A stretch of DNA of 46,449 bases from positions 1 through 46,449 of the forward strand of contig JAHJML010000003.1 in assembly GCA_018821365.1 (NCBI GenBank), written 5' to 3'. Source of the stretch: Actinomycetota bacterium. GTDB taxonomy: Bacteria > Actinomycetota > Acidimicrobiia > Spongiisociales > UBA11373. A program made the position numbers and the translations under genes. The notes beneath the pieces are model-generated. The model was not told the origin of the DNA, ran no database searches, and saw only the letters and a program-made list of their open reading frames with translations. This document shows, in pieces, positions 8,715 through 16,980 of this stretch; position 1 is the first letter of the stretch, and each line of letters opens with the position of its first letter.

Positions 8715-8763
8715 GACCGCCGAGAGTAGCCCCGCGACGAGCCACCTCGCCCGGTGAAGCGAC

Positions 8764-8769
8764 TACCGT
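8764..8769 (+). promoter_or_regulatory. Predicted leaderless promoter -10 box (TACCGT)
   Basis: TACCGT is followed by seven bases and then the GTG start at 8777. No Shine-Dalgarno sequence is present. Confidence 0.4.
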
Positions 8770-8776
8770 TTCGTCC

Positions 8777-9421
8777 GTGTCACGTAGCGATCCCAAACAC
8801 GGCAGGTGGATCCTTCCGCTGATCATCGGCGGCATGGTGCTGCTCACCTACACCTTCGTGAGCACCCTGGAACCCACCGAGAGCGTCGACGTGACGGTGA
8901 CCACCGTCGACGAACCGCCCTTCCCGACCACCCCATCCTCGTCCACTTCGACGCTGCCACCTGATCTGGCCGCGTTCATGGTGACGGTGGACGTCTTCGA
9001 GACCCAGGCGACCGGGTTCGGCCAGCAGATCGTCGACATCAACGACGACTGGGAGGCCCGCTCGATCCAGTTCAACGAGGCCCGCACCAACTTCAACAAC
9101 GTCAGGGCGACCGTCGAGTTGTGGGAGCAGCAGGTGACCGATGCGGCCGCTGATGCCCCCGCCGCGCTCGCCGAGGAGTATGTGACCTTCGTCACCTCCA
9201 CCGCCGACCTGGCGCTGGCCATCGAGGACATCGTCCTGGGCCTCGAGGCGTCCGACGACGGCACTCTGCGCCGGGCCGCCGTTGCGGTGTACGCCGAAGA
9301 GATCCAGGACGTGCTCGACGCCATCCAGGCGATCCGGGACGCCGCCGATGCGGCCGCCGCCCCCACCGAGGACAGCACCGACACCACTGCGACGACTACC
9401 GGCGACGGCAGCAGCACGTAG
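8777..9421 (+). CDS. Membrane-anchored helical protein, unknown function
   Basis: A 214-residue protein with a basic N-terminus, one transmembrane segment (about 11-29, WILPLIIGGMVLLTYTFV), a Thr/Ser/Pro-rich linker to about 60, and then a mostly helical, acidic outer domain to about 195 followed by a Thr-rich tail. The helical part is rich in Ala, Glu and Gln with heptad-like spacing, so a coiled coil or helical bundle is likely. I recognise no family. It probably faces the cell wall. The start is GTG at 8777, seven bases after a TANNNT box; the next gene is convergent. Confidence 0.6.
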   Translation: MSRSDPKHGRWILPLIIGGMVLLTYTFVSTLEPTESVDVTVTTVDEPPFPTTPSSSTSTLPPDLAAFMVTVDVFETQATGFGQQIVDINDDWEARSIQFNEARTNFNNVRATVELWEQQVTDAAADAPAALAEEYVTFVTSTADLALAIEDIVLGLEASDDGTLRRAAVAVYAEEIQDVLDAIQAIRDAADAAAAPTEDSTDTTATTTGDGSST

Positions 9422-9468
9422 CAGCGCATTTCGCCACGGGATCGGCCCGGGCGTTCCCCATCCCGCCG

Positions 9469-9590
9469 TCAGGCCGAACGAGGGATCGCTTCGGCGATGA
9501 CCACCCGGTTCCGCCCCGCGCTCTTGGCCTGGTAGAGCGCTCGATCGGCAGCGAGGATCAGGTCCTCGAGGGATCCGCCGTGATCCGGGA
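9469..9590 (-). pseudogene. Out-of-frame 3' end of the diguanylate cyclase gene
   Basis: In a different minus-strand frame this stretch encodes PDHGGSLEDLILAADRALY followed by QAKSAGRNRVV. This is the usual last helix and strand of a GGDEF domain, including the ADxALYxAKxxGRN signature. It continues the protein encoded at 9591-11333 if one base is restored near 9588-9591 (a missing base in a Phe-type codon before PDHGG). So it is the displaced tail of the neighbouring gene. Confidence 0.85.
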
Positions 9591-11333
9591 GGCCGCAATG
9601 CCGGCCGAAAGGGTGATGTGGCCGAGTTCCCGATCGGCGTGCCTGAGGCTCACCTCCGCCAGGGCCTCCCGAATCTGCTCGGCGCGCTGGGCAGACTGCT
9701 CGAGCGTCGCATCCGGGAGGATCACCGCAAACTCCTCGCCCCCGTAGCGACACGGGATGTCCTCGGCCCTGACCAGGGTTCGCAGCAGCCTTCCGAGGGC
9801 GCTCAGGGCAGCATCCCCCGCCCGATGGCCGTAGGTGTCGTTGAACTCCTTGAAGTGATCGAGGTCGAGCATGATCACACCCAGCGAAGTGCCGCGTCGT
9901 TCGGCGCGAGCCATCTCCCGTTCGAGGGACTCCTCGAGGTACCGGCGATTGAAGAGGCCGGTGATCGGGTCCCGAATCGACTGGGTCTGCAGCGTGTCGC
10001 GCAGCCGGAGGTTGGCGAGCGCCAGGGCGAGGTGGTCGGCGAAGGTGGCCGACAGTTGGTGAACCCGGGGCCAGGCATCCATCCACGACGGCCCGGCATC
10101 CGAGGACACCATGGTCAGCACACCGAGGTTCTCCCCCTGGGCGAGGAGCGGCAGGCACATCGACTGTCGGGGATCCACCGACTCCAGGTGCGGGCAGATC
10201 ACCCGCACCGCGTCGTCACCGAGGAAGTGGGGCTTGCCGCGGCGGAGCGCCCAGCAATCGGCCGGGTCGAAGACTGCAGCCCCCACCTCGCCGGCCCCCC
10301 AGACAACGACGTTCTCTGCGAGGTTGCGGGATTGGTTGATGAGGCCCACCGCTCCCACCCCCCTCGAGAACAGACGGCCGGCAAACGATGCGATCACCCG
10401 ATGGGCCTCGGCGGCGCCCTGAGAGGCCTGGAGCATCTCGCCCATCTCGCTGATCAGATCGGCCTCCTGCCCGAGCGCCTGGAGATCCTGGACCCGGCTC
10501 TCGAGCATCTGGTTGGCCTGCACCAGTTCGCCCTGGATTCGATGGTGCTCGCTCATGTCGATGATGGTCGCCGAGACGTGCACCCCGTCCCTGCCGGGGA
10601 GGGACGACAACCCGACGGCGGCGGGGAATCGAGTGCCGTCACGCCGCTGGCCGGTCAGGTTGCGATCCACTTGCAGCTGCCTCGTGCCGGCATTCCTCAT
10701 GAATTCGTCCCGCATGCGCACATGGGCCTCGCGGAACTCCTCCGGGATCAGGATCTCGATCGACTGGCCGAACAGTTGCTCCTGGGGGTAGCCGAACAAC
10801 TTCTCGGTCATCTGGTTGGCGAGGGAGATCGTTCCCTCACTGTCGATGATGACGATCCCGTTCGGGGCCGTCTCCACCAGCGTCCTGAACCACTCCTCCG
10901 ATCGCTGCAACCCCTGCTCCTTGAGCCTGCTGCGGGTGATGTCCCGGCCCACGATGTAGACCTGCTGCTCGGAGACATGGGCGGTCGCAGTCCAACTGAT
11001 CCACCGATGGGAACCATCCTTGTGGACGAGCCGATTGGCGAACTGGATGATCTCGCCGCCCGCTTCGATCCCCGAGAACGCCCCGACTGCCTCGTCCCGG
11101 TCGTCGGGATGGACGAGTTCGGAGAACCGGAGGGCGTAGATCTCATCGAGTGGGTAGCCCGTGGTCGTCTCCCAAGCCCGGTTCACCAGGCGGTGTCGGC
11201 CGTCGAAGCCGGTGATCGAGAGCAGGTCGGGTGACAGTTCGAAGAAGGCCGAAGGGTCCGGCGCGGTGGGTACCCGCCCGGGGGTGGGGCGGCGGGTGAA
11301 GGCAGCGATGTCGATGTTCGTCAGTTCGGTCAC
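9558..11333 (-). CDS. PAS-PAS-GAF-GGEEF diguanylate cyclase, frameshifted near its 3' end
   Basis: As it reads, a 591-residue protein (numbering from the GTG at 11333). Order: PAS domain about 25-140 (PDLLSITGFDGRHRLVNRAW), second PAS about 150-275 (APNGIVIIDSEGTI), short coiled coil, GAF-like domain about 300-435, and GGDEF domain from about 445. The catalytic motif is GGEEF (about residue 530), preceded at the correct distance by RAED, an RxxD inhibitory c-di-GMP site. The family reaction is 2 GTP to cyclic-di-GMP. The frame changes after LSAGIAAS and stops early; the missing C-terminal part lies in another frame at 9469-9590. That is either a sequencing or assembly error or a recent inactivation. 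I prefer GTG 11333 (AAGGA eight bases upstream) to GTG 11366, which has no ribosome site. Confidence 0.88.
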   Translation of the reverse strand: MTELTNIDIAAFTRRPTPGRVPTAPDPSAFFELSPDLLSITGFDGRHRLVNRAWETTTGYPLDEIYALRFSELVHPDDRDEAVGAFSGIEAGGEIIQFANRLVHKDGSHRWISWTATAHVSEQQVYIVGRDITRSRLKEQGLQRSEEWFRTLVETAPNGIVIIDSEGTISLANQMTEKLFGYPQEQLFGQSIEILIPEEFREAHVRMRDEFMRNAGTRQLQVDRNLTGQRRDGTRFPAAVGLSSLPGRDGVHVSATIIDMSEHHRIQGELVQANQMLESRVQDLQALGQEADLISEMGEMLQASQGAAEAHRVIASFAGRLFSRGVGAVGLINQSRNLAENVVVWGAGEVGAAVFDPADCWALRRGKPHFLGDDAVRVICPHLESVDPRQSMCLPLLAQGENLGVLTMVSSDAGPSWMDAWPRVHQLSATFADHLALALANLRLRDTLQTQSIRDPITGLFNRRYLEESLEREMARAERRGTSLGVIMLDLDHFKEFNDTYGHRAGDAALSALGRLLRTLVRAEDIPCRYGGEEFAVILPDATLEQSAQRAEQIREALAEVSLRHADRELGHITLSAGIAASRITADPSRT

Positions 11334-11415
11334 GGGCCTGTCCTTGCCGGAGAGGGCGGCAGACACCAGGAGTCTGTATCGGCTCCTTCGGCGATTCCTT
11401 GAACCTCGCCGGATG

Positions 11416-11700
11416 TGTTCTCCCCCGCTTGCGGGGGAGACGCCCCCGCAGGGGGCAGAGGGTTACGAAGTGTTCTCCCCCGCTTGCGGGGGAGATGCCC
11501 CCGCAGGAGGCAGAGGGGGAGCACAAGCCTTCTGGTGGCGCGCCGTGTTCTCCCCCGCTTGCGGGGGAGATGCCCCCGCAGGGGGCAGAGGGAGAGCACA
11601 AGCCCCCTGGTAGCGCGCCGTGCGCGCCTCTGGATGAGCACCGCCCCCCTCTGGCCCCGGCCTGTTCGGCCGGGCCCATCTCCCCCGCTACGCGGGAGAG
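11416..11700. repeat. Hairpin-repeat array A (3' of glnA1)
   Basis: This fills most of the gap between the cyclase start and the glnA1 stop (11334-11711). A unit starting TGTTCTCCCCCGCTTGC occurs at 11416, 11471 and 11546. Each copy has a long hairpin, CTCCCCCG-CTTG-CGGGGGAG, then a second one, GCCCCC-GCA-GGGGGC. A related hairpin with a TACG centre lies at about 11677-11700, after a CCGGCC/GGCCGG hairpin. Short frames predicted through it are products of the repeat, not genes. The array sits just beyond the glnA1 stop and may act as its terminator or mRNA 3' stabiliser. Confidence 0.85.
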
Positions 11701-11711
11701 AGAAGAGCCGC

Positions 11712-13133
11712 CTACAGGTCGTAGTAGAGCTTGAACTCCCACGGATGGGGGCGGAGACGGATCGCATCGACCTCGTGGCGGCGCTTGTAGGCGATCCAGT
11801 CTTCGATCAACTCCTCGGTGAAGACCCCGCCGGACAACAGGAACTCATGATCGGCCTCGAGGGCGTCGAGCGCCTCCTCCAGCGATCCGGGCACCGACGG
11901 CACCTTGGCCAACTCGGCGGGCGGCAGATCGTAGAGATCCTTGTCGACCGGGGCGCCCGGGTCCAGGCCGTTGGCGATCCCATCCAGACCGGCCAGCAGC
12001 ATCGAGGCGAAGGCCAGGTAGGGGTTGGCGGAGGGGTCTGGGCAGCGGAACTCGGGCCTCTTGGCGCCCGGTTTCTGCGAGTAGGTGGGGATCCGCACCG
12101 CCGCCGAGCGGTTGCGCTGGCTGTAGACGAGATTGACCGGCGCCTCGTAGCCGGGCACCAGGCGCCGGTACGAGTTGGTGGTCGGGGCGGCGAAGGCCAG
12201 CAGCGCCGGGGCGTGAGCCAGCAACCCGGCGATGTACGACCTCGCCAGGTCGGAGAGGCCCGCATAGCCGGACTCGTCGTAGAACAACGGCTTGCCCCCG
12301 CTCCACAGGCTCTGGTGGACGTGCATGCCTGAGCCGTTGTCCTCGAAGATCGGCTTGGGCATGAAGGTGACCGTCTTGCCGGCCGCCCAGGCGGTGCTCT
12401 TGACGATGTACTTGAACAGAGTCACCCGGTCGGCCGTCTTCAGCATCGTGTCGAAGCGGATGTCGATCTCGGACTGTCCGGCCGTGCCCACCTCGTGGTG
12501 CTGCACCTCGACGGGGATGCCGGCCTCGATGAGCCGCTTGGTCATCTCGGAACGCAGGTCCTGGAAGTGGTCGGTGGGCGGGACCGGGAAGTAGCCCTGC
12601 TTGTAGCCGGGCTTGTAGGCCAGGTTGCCGCCCTCCTCGTCCCTTCCGGAGTTCCAAGCCCCCTCGATGGAGTCGATCTCGTAGTAGGCCGAGAACTGGT
12701 TCTGATCGAACCGGGCAGAGTCGAAGATGTAGAACTCGGCCTCAGGGCCCCAGTAGGAGAGGTCGGCGATCCCGGTGGTCTTCAGGTAGGCCTCGGCCTT
12801 CTGTGCCACGTAGCGGGGATCCTTGTCGTAGGGCTGGCGGGTGAGGGGGTCCTTGACGAAGCAGTAGAGGATCATCGTCTTGTGGTCCCGGAAGGGGTCT
12901 TCCACCGCCGTGTCGGGGTCGGGAACCAAGATCATGTCCGACTCCTGGATCTCCTGGAAGCCCCGAATCGAGGAGCCGTCGAAGCCGTAGCCCTCGTCGA
13001 ACCCCTCCTCGCTGAGTTCCGAGGCGGGGATGGTGAAGTGCTGGACCTGGCCGGGCAGATCGCAGAACCGCAGGTCGACGAAGTCGAACCCGCCCTCATC
13101 GATGAGGGTGAGGACGTCGTGGGGCGAGGCCAT
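11712..13133 (-). CDS. glnA: Glutamine synthetase type I (GlnA1)
   Basis: A 473-residue GSI enzyme: glutamate + ammonia + ATP to glutamine. It has the N-terminal [10 protein letters not shown] and [12 protein letters not shown] loop, the metal/substrate region [10 protein letters not shown] and [18 protein letters not shown], and the ATP-site motif [11 protein letters not shown] (here with [10 protein letters not shown]). Tyr401 lies in LYDLPPAE, the adenylylation site of GSI-beta enzymes, so control by an adenylyltransferase (GlnE) is expected, though glnE is not in the window. The start at ATG 13133 has AGGAG seven bases upstream; the frame runs open beyond it but without homology. It is divergent from glnA2. 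Confidence 0.96.
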   Translation of the reverse strand: MASPHDVLTLIDEGGFDFVDLRFCDLPGQVQHFTIPASELSEEGFDEGYGFDGSSIRGFQEIQESDMILVPDPDTAVEDPFRDHKTMILYCFVKDPLTRQPYDKDPRYVAQKAEAYLKTTGIADLSYWGPEAEFYIFDSARFDQNQFSAYYEIDSIEGAWNSGRDEEGGNLAYKPGYKQGYFPVPPTDHFQDLRSEMTKRLIEAGIPVEVQHHEVGTAGQSEIDIRFDTMLKTADRVTLFKYIVKSTAWAAGKTVTFMPKPIFEDNGSGMHVHQSLWSGGKPLFYDESGYAGLSDLARSYIAGLLAHAPALLAFAAPTTNSYRRLVPGYEAPVNLVYSQRNRSAAVRIPTYSQKPGAKRPEFRCPDPSANPYLAFASMLLAGLDGIANGLDPGAPVDKDLYDLPPAELAKVPSVPGSLEEALDALEADHEFLLSGGVFTEELIEDWIAYKRRHEVDAIRLRPHPWEFKLYYDL

Positions 13134-13278
13134 GGGGAAACTCCTGTTCGGTGTCACGTCGTTTCTACCCGATGGCGGTTTCCCGACGATTGCCGCCGTG
13201 TGAACAGTGTGTTTCGGACCCGGTTGCACCTTCCCGGCGGAGGAGGCCTCCCGTACCATGGGCGGCCGGAGGTCATCC
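13134..13278. promoter_or_regulatory. Divergent glnA1/glnA2 control region with repeated GTTTC motifs
   Basis: These 145 bp separate the two glutamine synthetase starts and are less GC-rich than the genes. GTTTC occurs at 13161-13165, 13178-13182 and 13211-13215, and GTCAC at 13153-13157. GlnR sites are built from GTNAC and GAAAC half-sites, so these are candidate operators, but the spacing (17 and 33 bp) does not match the classical 11-bp step. The glnA2 ribosome site GGAGG is at the right end. Confidence 0.35.
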
Positions 13279-14607
13279 ATGGCGAAACAAGAAGACTATG
13301 TGCTGCGCACCGTCGAGGAACGGGGCATCCGGTTCATCCGGCTCTGGTTCACCGACGTCCTCGGCTACCTGAAGTCGTTTGCGATCACCCCCGCCGAACT
13401 CGAGACGGCCTTCGAGGAGGGGATGCAGTTCGACGGGTCGGCCATCGACGGGTTCTCCCGGGTCCAGGAGGCCGACATGCTGGCCCGCCCCGATCCGACC
13501 ACCTTTCAGATTCTTCCGTGGAAGGGCGAGCACGCCGGGGTGGCCCGGATGTTCTGCAACCTGGTCACCCCCGACGGCGAGGCCTTCGAGGGCGACCCCC
13601 GCTCGGTGCTGGCCCGCAACCTGCGGCGTGCCGCCGGACTGGGCTTCACCTTCTTCGTCGGGCCCGAGGTGGAGTACTTCTACTTCCAGGACTCCGGCCC
13701 CGAACCCCAGGTGCTCGACCGGGGCGGCTACTTCGACCTGACCCCGCTCGACATCGCCCAGGAGTACCGGCACCGCACCATCACCGCCCTGGAGAACCTT
13801 GGGATCCCGGTGGAACTGTCCCACCACGAGGTCTCCCCCAGCCAGCACGAGTTGGACCTGCGCTACACCGACGCCCTCAGCATGGCCGACAACCTGATGA
13901 CCACCCGCCTGGCCGTCAAGCAGGTCGCCATGGAGGCGGGCATCTACGCCACCTTCATGCCCAAGCCCCTCGAGGGAGTCGACGGCTCCGGCCTCCACCT
14001 GCACCTTTCGCTGTTCGAGGGTGATCGGAACGCCTTCTACGAGGCGGGCGGCGAGTACGGCCTCTCCACGGTCGGGCGCGGCTTCATCGCCGGATTGCTC
14101 ACCCACGCCAGGGAGATCACCGCCGTCACCAACCAGTGGGTCAACTCCTACAAGCGGTTGGTCTCCGGTTTCGACGCCCCCACCTCGGTGGCGTGGGCCC
14201 GCAACAACCAGTCGGCTCTGGTGCGGGTGCCGACCCCCAAGAGCGGCAAACCGACCAGCACCCGCATCGAGTACCGCTCCCCCGACGGAGCCTGCAATCC
14301 GTATCTGACGTTCTCGGTGATCCTGGCCGCCGGCCTGGCCGGCGTCGAAGGCGGCTATCAGTTGCCCGCCGAGATCCCCACCGACATCGGCGCTCTCACC
14401 CGTCAGGAGCGGGCGGCGGCCGGGATCCGGCGCCTCCCCGACAACCTGGCCGAGGCGCTCGACGTGATGGAGGAGTCCGAATTGGTGGCCGAAGCCCTCG
14501 GCGAGCACACCTTCGAGTGGTTTCTCCGCAACAAACGGCAAGAATGGGCCCGGTACCAGCGCCATGTTTCGCGCTACGAACTGAGCGAATACCTGCCGAT
14601 CCTGTGA
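13279..14607 (+). CDS. glnA2: Glutamine synthetase, GlnA2-type
   Basis: A 442-residue GSI paralogue. The N-terminus ([19 protein letters not shown], then VLGYLKS) and the end (FFLRNKR-like [12 protein letters not shown] with a YELSEYL tail) are very close to what I recall of Mycobacterium GlnA2. It has the same catalytic elements as GlnA1 ([46 protein letters not shown]) but lacks the LYDLPP adenylylation motif, so it is not expected to be adenylylated. The start is ATG 13279 with GGAGG about nine bases upstream; a longer frame begins at 13207 but has no support. The stop TGA overlaps a possible GTG of the next gene. Confidence 0.93.
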   Translation: MAKQEDYVLRTVEERGIRFIRLWFTDVLGYLKSFAITPAELETAFEEGMQFDGSAIDGFSRVQEADMLARPDPTTFQILPWKGEHAGVARMFCNLVTPDGEAFEGDPRSVLARNLRRAAGLGFTFFVGPEVEYFYFQDSGPEPQVLDRGGYFDLTPLDIAQEYRHRTITALENLGIPVELSHHEVSPSQHELDLRYTDALSMADNLMTTRLAVKQVAMEAGIYATFMPKPLEGVDGSGLHLHLSLFEGDRNAFYEAGGEYGLSTVGRGFIAGLLTHAREITAVTNQWVNSYKRLVSGFDAPTSVAWARNNQSALVRVPTPKSGKPTSTRIEYRSPDGACNPYLTFSVILAAGLAGVEGGYQLPAEIPTDIGALTRQERAAAGIRRLPDNLAEALDVMEESELVAEALGEHTFEWFLRNKRQEWARYQRHVSRYELSEYLPIL

Positions 14608-14609
14608 CC

Positions 14610-15260
14610 ATGTACATTGCCGTCCACCCCGACCGGCCGTCACCCTCGCTCATCGAGGGTCTGCTGAGCGCCGGGTTCCGCCCGATCCCGGTGGTCGACG
14701 TCGCCGCCCTCGCCGAGCAGGAACCGGAGGACGGCTGGGCGGCCCTGGTGGTCGAGTTGGGCGAGGACCCGGCCCCATCGTTGGCCCTGGCCCGCCGCGC
14801 CAGGGAGGCAATGGACCTGCCGACCCTGGTGGTGGCCAGTCGGGCCCTGACCGCTTCGCTCCCCGACGGCGCCGAGTTCGACGACTTCGTCCTCACCCCC
14901 ATCGACCACCACGAACTGAGCTTGCGGGTGCGACGGATGGCATCCCGCCCCGCCGGCATCCCCGCCGACGAGCGGATCGACTTCAAGGACCTCACTCTGA
15001 ACCTCGCCACCTACCAGGCGACACTGGGGAGCAACCCCCTCGACCTCACCTACATGGAGTACGAGTTGCTGCGCTTCTTCGTCACCCACCCGGTCAGGGT
15101 GTGGAGCCGGGAGCAGTTGCTGGAGCGGGTGTGGGGGTACGACTACTTCGGCGGCGCCAGGACCGTCGACGTCCACGTTCGCCGTCTGCGGGCCAAACTC
15201 GGGGAGGAGCGGGCGTCGTGGATCACCACCGTCCGCTCGGTCGGCTACCGCTTCGGGTAG
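14610..15260 (+). CDS. glnR: GlnR-like orphan OmpR-family regulator
   Basis: A 216-residue DNA-binding regulator. Residues 125-216 form a winged helix almost identical in its core to actinobacterial GlnR: DLTYMEYELLRFF, the recognition region VWGYDYFGGARTVDVHVRRL and TTVRSVGYRF. The N-terminal receiver is degenerate: the usual acidic pair is missing and the phospho-acceptor position appears to be Glu49 (ALVVELGED). GlnR controls nitrogen-assimilation genes such as glutamine synthetases; its place right behind glnA2 supports this. No kinase gene is nearby. I chose ATG 14610, two bases after the glnA2 stop; GTG 14604, overlapping that stop, is equally possible. No ribosome site, so translation is probably coupled. 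Confidence 0.85.
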   Translation: MYIAVHPDRPSPSLIEGLLSAGFRPIPVVDVAALAEQEPEDGWAALVVELGEDPAPSLALARRAREAMDLPTLVVASRALTASLPDGAEFDDFVLTPIDHHELSLRVRRMASRPAGIPADERIDFKDLTLNLATYQATLGSNPLDLTYMEYELLRFFVTHPVRVWSREQLLERVWGYDYFGGARTVDVHVRRLRAKLGEERASWITTVRSVGYRFG

Positions 15261-15976
15261 GCCTCGCCGGCCCGCTCGGGGTGGTTGCGGCGATCCTGCT
15301 GACCGGGTGCGGGGGAGGAGCGGCCCTGGAGATCACCACGATCCCGGCGACCGCCACCACAACGACATCGACGACCCCTACCACGACCACCACCACGGTT
15401 CCTGCCACCAGCACCACGACGTCGACGACGACGTCGACCACCAGCACCAGCACCACCACGACCACCATGCCCCGCGAGGCGTGGCAGGTCGACGGCCGGG
15501 CCTACTACTTCCCGATCCAGCCGCCCGAGGTAGCCGCCTACAGCGGCAGCCATCACGACTACCCGGCCACCGACATCTTCGCCCCCTCCGGGTCGACCGT
15601 GGTGGCGGTGACCAACGGGGTGGTCGACGAGTTGCGGCGCGACGACCCTTGGGATCCGGCCGCCGACGACCCCGCCGAGCGGGGCGGACGGTTCGTCAGC
15701 ATCATCGGCGACGACGAGGTGCGCTACTACTGCTCGCACCTGGAATCGGTTGCCGAGGGCCTCAGCGAAGGCGACCGGGTGGTAGCGGGCCAGGTGCTCG
15801 GAGCGATCGGCAACAGCGGCAACGCCGCCACCACCAGCCCCCACTGCCACTTCGGGATCTCCCGACCCACCGGACCAGGCGACTGGGAAGTCCGCCGCGG
15901 CGAGGTGGGGCCCTATGACTATCTGCAGGCCTGGACGAGGGGAGAGGACCTCACCCCGGTGCTCCCCGAGGGGTAG
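15218..15976 (+). CDS. M23-family (LytM-like) lipoprotein peptidase
   Basis: A 252-residue lipoprotein. The GTG at 15218 lies inside the 3' end of glnR and has GGAGGAG upstream. It gives a basic N-terminus and hydrophobic segment ending in the lipobox LTGC with Cys31. A Thr-rich linker of about 45 residues follows. The catalytic domain (about 95-240) has the M23 pattern: HHDYPATDIF supplies the first His and Asp and PHCHFGIS is the HxH motif. All zinc ligands appear present, so it can probably cut peptidoglycan cross-links or act on cell-wall peptides. It overlaps glnR by 43 bp and would be co-transcribed. A partial second copy of its 3' end is at 18302-18400. Confidence 0.85.
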   Translation: MDHHRPLGRLPLRVGLAGPLGVVAAILLTGCGGGAALEITTIPATATTTTSTTPTTTTTTVPATSTTTSTTTSTTSTSTTTTTMPREAWQVDGRAYYFPIQPPEVAAYSGSHHDYPATDIFAPSGSTVVAVTNGVVDELRRDDPWDPAADDPAERGGRFVSIIGDDEVRYYCSHLESVAEGLSEGDRVVAGQVLGAIGNSGNAATTSPHCHFGISRPTGPGDWEVRRGEVGPYDYLQAWTRGEDLTPVLPEG

Positions 15977-15981
15977 GCGGA

Positions 15982-16854
15982 CTACGCCCCAGCCGCCAGG
16001 ACCAGCAGCGCGTCGATCCCGGCCCGCAAGGCCGGCCAGTGCTCGGCAGCGGTGCGGAGGCGGCTCATCTCGACGGTCACCACCCCGATGCCGAGCGTCT
16101 TCCCGTAGTAGGTGCCCAGCGACCCCGGCGTCGGATACGGCACTTCCGGCTCGACGCGCCACTCCGAGTCGATGACGCCCGCCGCGGCGGCGAAGGCCTC
16201 CGCATACCGCTCCGCCGGTCCGTCGTAGTTGGCAAACGGGCCGTTCCATTCGCAATGGAGGGTCACGATCAGATCAGGGGCGAACGCGGCGATGTCGGCG
16301 AACAGGGCGGCACTCTCCGGTTCCGACAGCGGGTATTCGCCGTGCTCGCCGCCCGGTTCGAAGTCGTCGGTCGGGAAGCTGCGATTCAGATCGACCCCGG
16401 CCCCGTTGACCCTGGTGGCGGCAACGACCCCGTCCGGGTTGGCGTTGGCGAGGTAGCGGATCGTCACCCCCTCGGGGACCCCGCCCTGCAACCAGTGTTC
16501 TACCAGCAGAGGCCCGGTGTCGACCGCGGCCCTCTCGTCCCCGTGGATCCCCACCATCACGTAGACCCGGGTGGGGCCGTCGCCGAAGGTGGTGGCGAGG
16601 ATGTCGCGGCCCAAACCGGAGACGCCGACGACGGTGTACACCGCTTCGGTGGCGGCGGGAGGGATGGTGGTCGACGCCTGCAGGGTCGTCGAGGGCACAG
16701 AGGCAATCGTCGTCGGCGCGGTCGCCGCAGCGGGCGGGCCATCGTCCCCCACCATGATGGCGACCGCCACCGCCAGACCGGCGATCGCCACCGCCATCAC
16801 CGACAGCGCCCAGCGCATCCACGCCGGGGCAGGACTCCTGGGTTGGTGACTCAA
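15982..16854 (-). CDS. Membrane-anchored M14-family zinc carboxypeptidase
   Basis: About 290 residues. After a short basic start there is one transmembrane segment (about 13-35, ALSVMAVAIAGLAVAVAIMV), a Thr/Pro linker, then an M14 domain. Zinc ligands are in VGIHGDERAA (HxxE) and in IVTLHCEWNG (second His). The substrate-binding DLNRSFPTDD matches the Asn-Arg motif, and TVEMSRL supplies the late Glu. It probably trims peptides in the cell wall, as murein peptide amidases do. Start choice: TTG 16854 follows GGAGG by four bases and fits better than the upstream GTG at 16905, which lacks a ribosome site; both are in frame. It is convergent with the M23 gene. Confidence 0.78.
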   Translation of the reverse strand: MSHQPRSPAPAWMRWALSVMAVAIAGLAVAVAIMVGDDGPPAAATAPTTIASVPSTTLQASTTIPPAATEAVYTVVGVSGLGRDILATTFGDGPTRVYVMVGIHGDERAAVDTGPLLVEHWLQGGVPEGVTIRYLANANPDGVVAATRVNGAGVDLNRSFPTDDFEPGGEHGEYPLSEPESAALFADIAAFAPDLIVTLHCEWNGPFANYDGPAERYAEAFAAAAGVIDSEWRVEPEVPYPTPGSLGTYYGKTLGIGVVTVEMSRLRTAAEHWPALRAGIDALLVLAAGA

Positions 16855-16980
16855 TCGACCTCCGCTCCCGGCCAGCCGACAGTACCAAGGCGACACCGTT
16901 CCCACGCCCCGCCGGGAGGGTGGTGGCGGTCCGCTCCTCTCGGGGACACCCCCCGCCGAGTCAGTGACTCCGCCCGGTGT

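Noticed and set aside
11399-11742. Several short frames coding for PPLAGEMPPQGAEGEH-like text
   Set aside because: They arise from the hairpin repeats in all frames and both strands; no start signals or independent evidence.
13207-13278. Upstream extension of glnA2 to 13207
   Set aside because: The added residues have no similarity to GlnA2, and ATG 13279 has GGAGG at the right distance.
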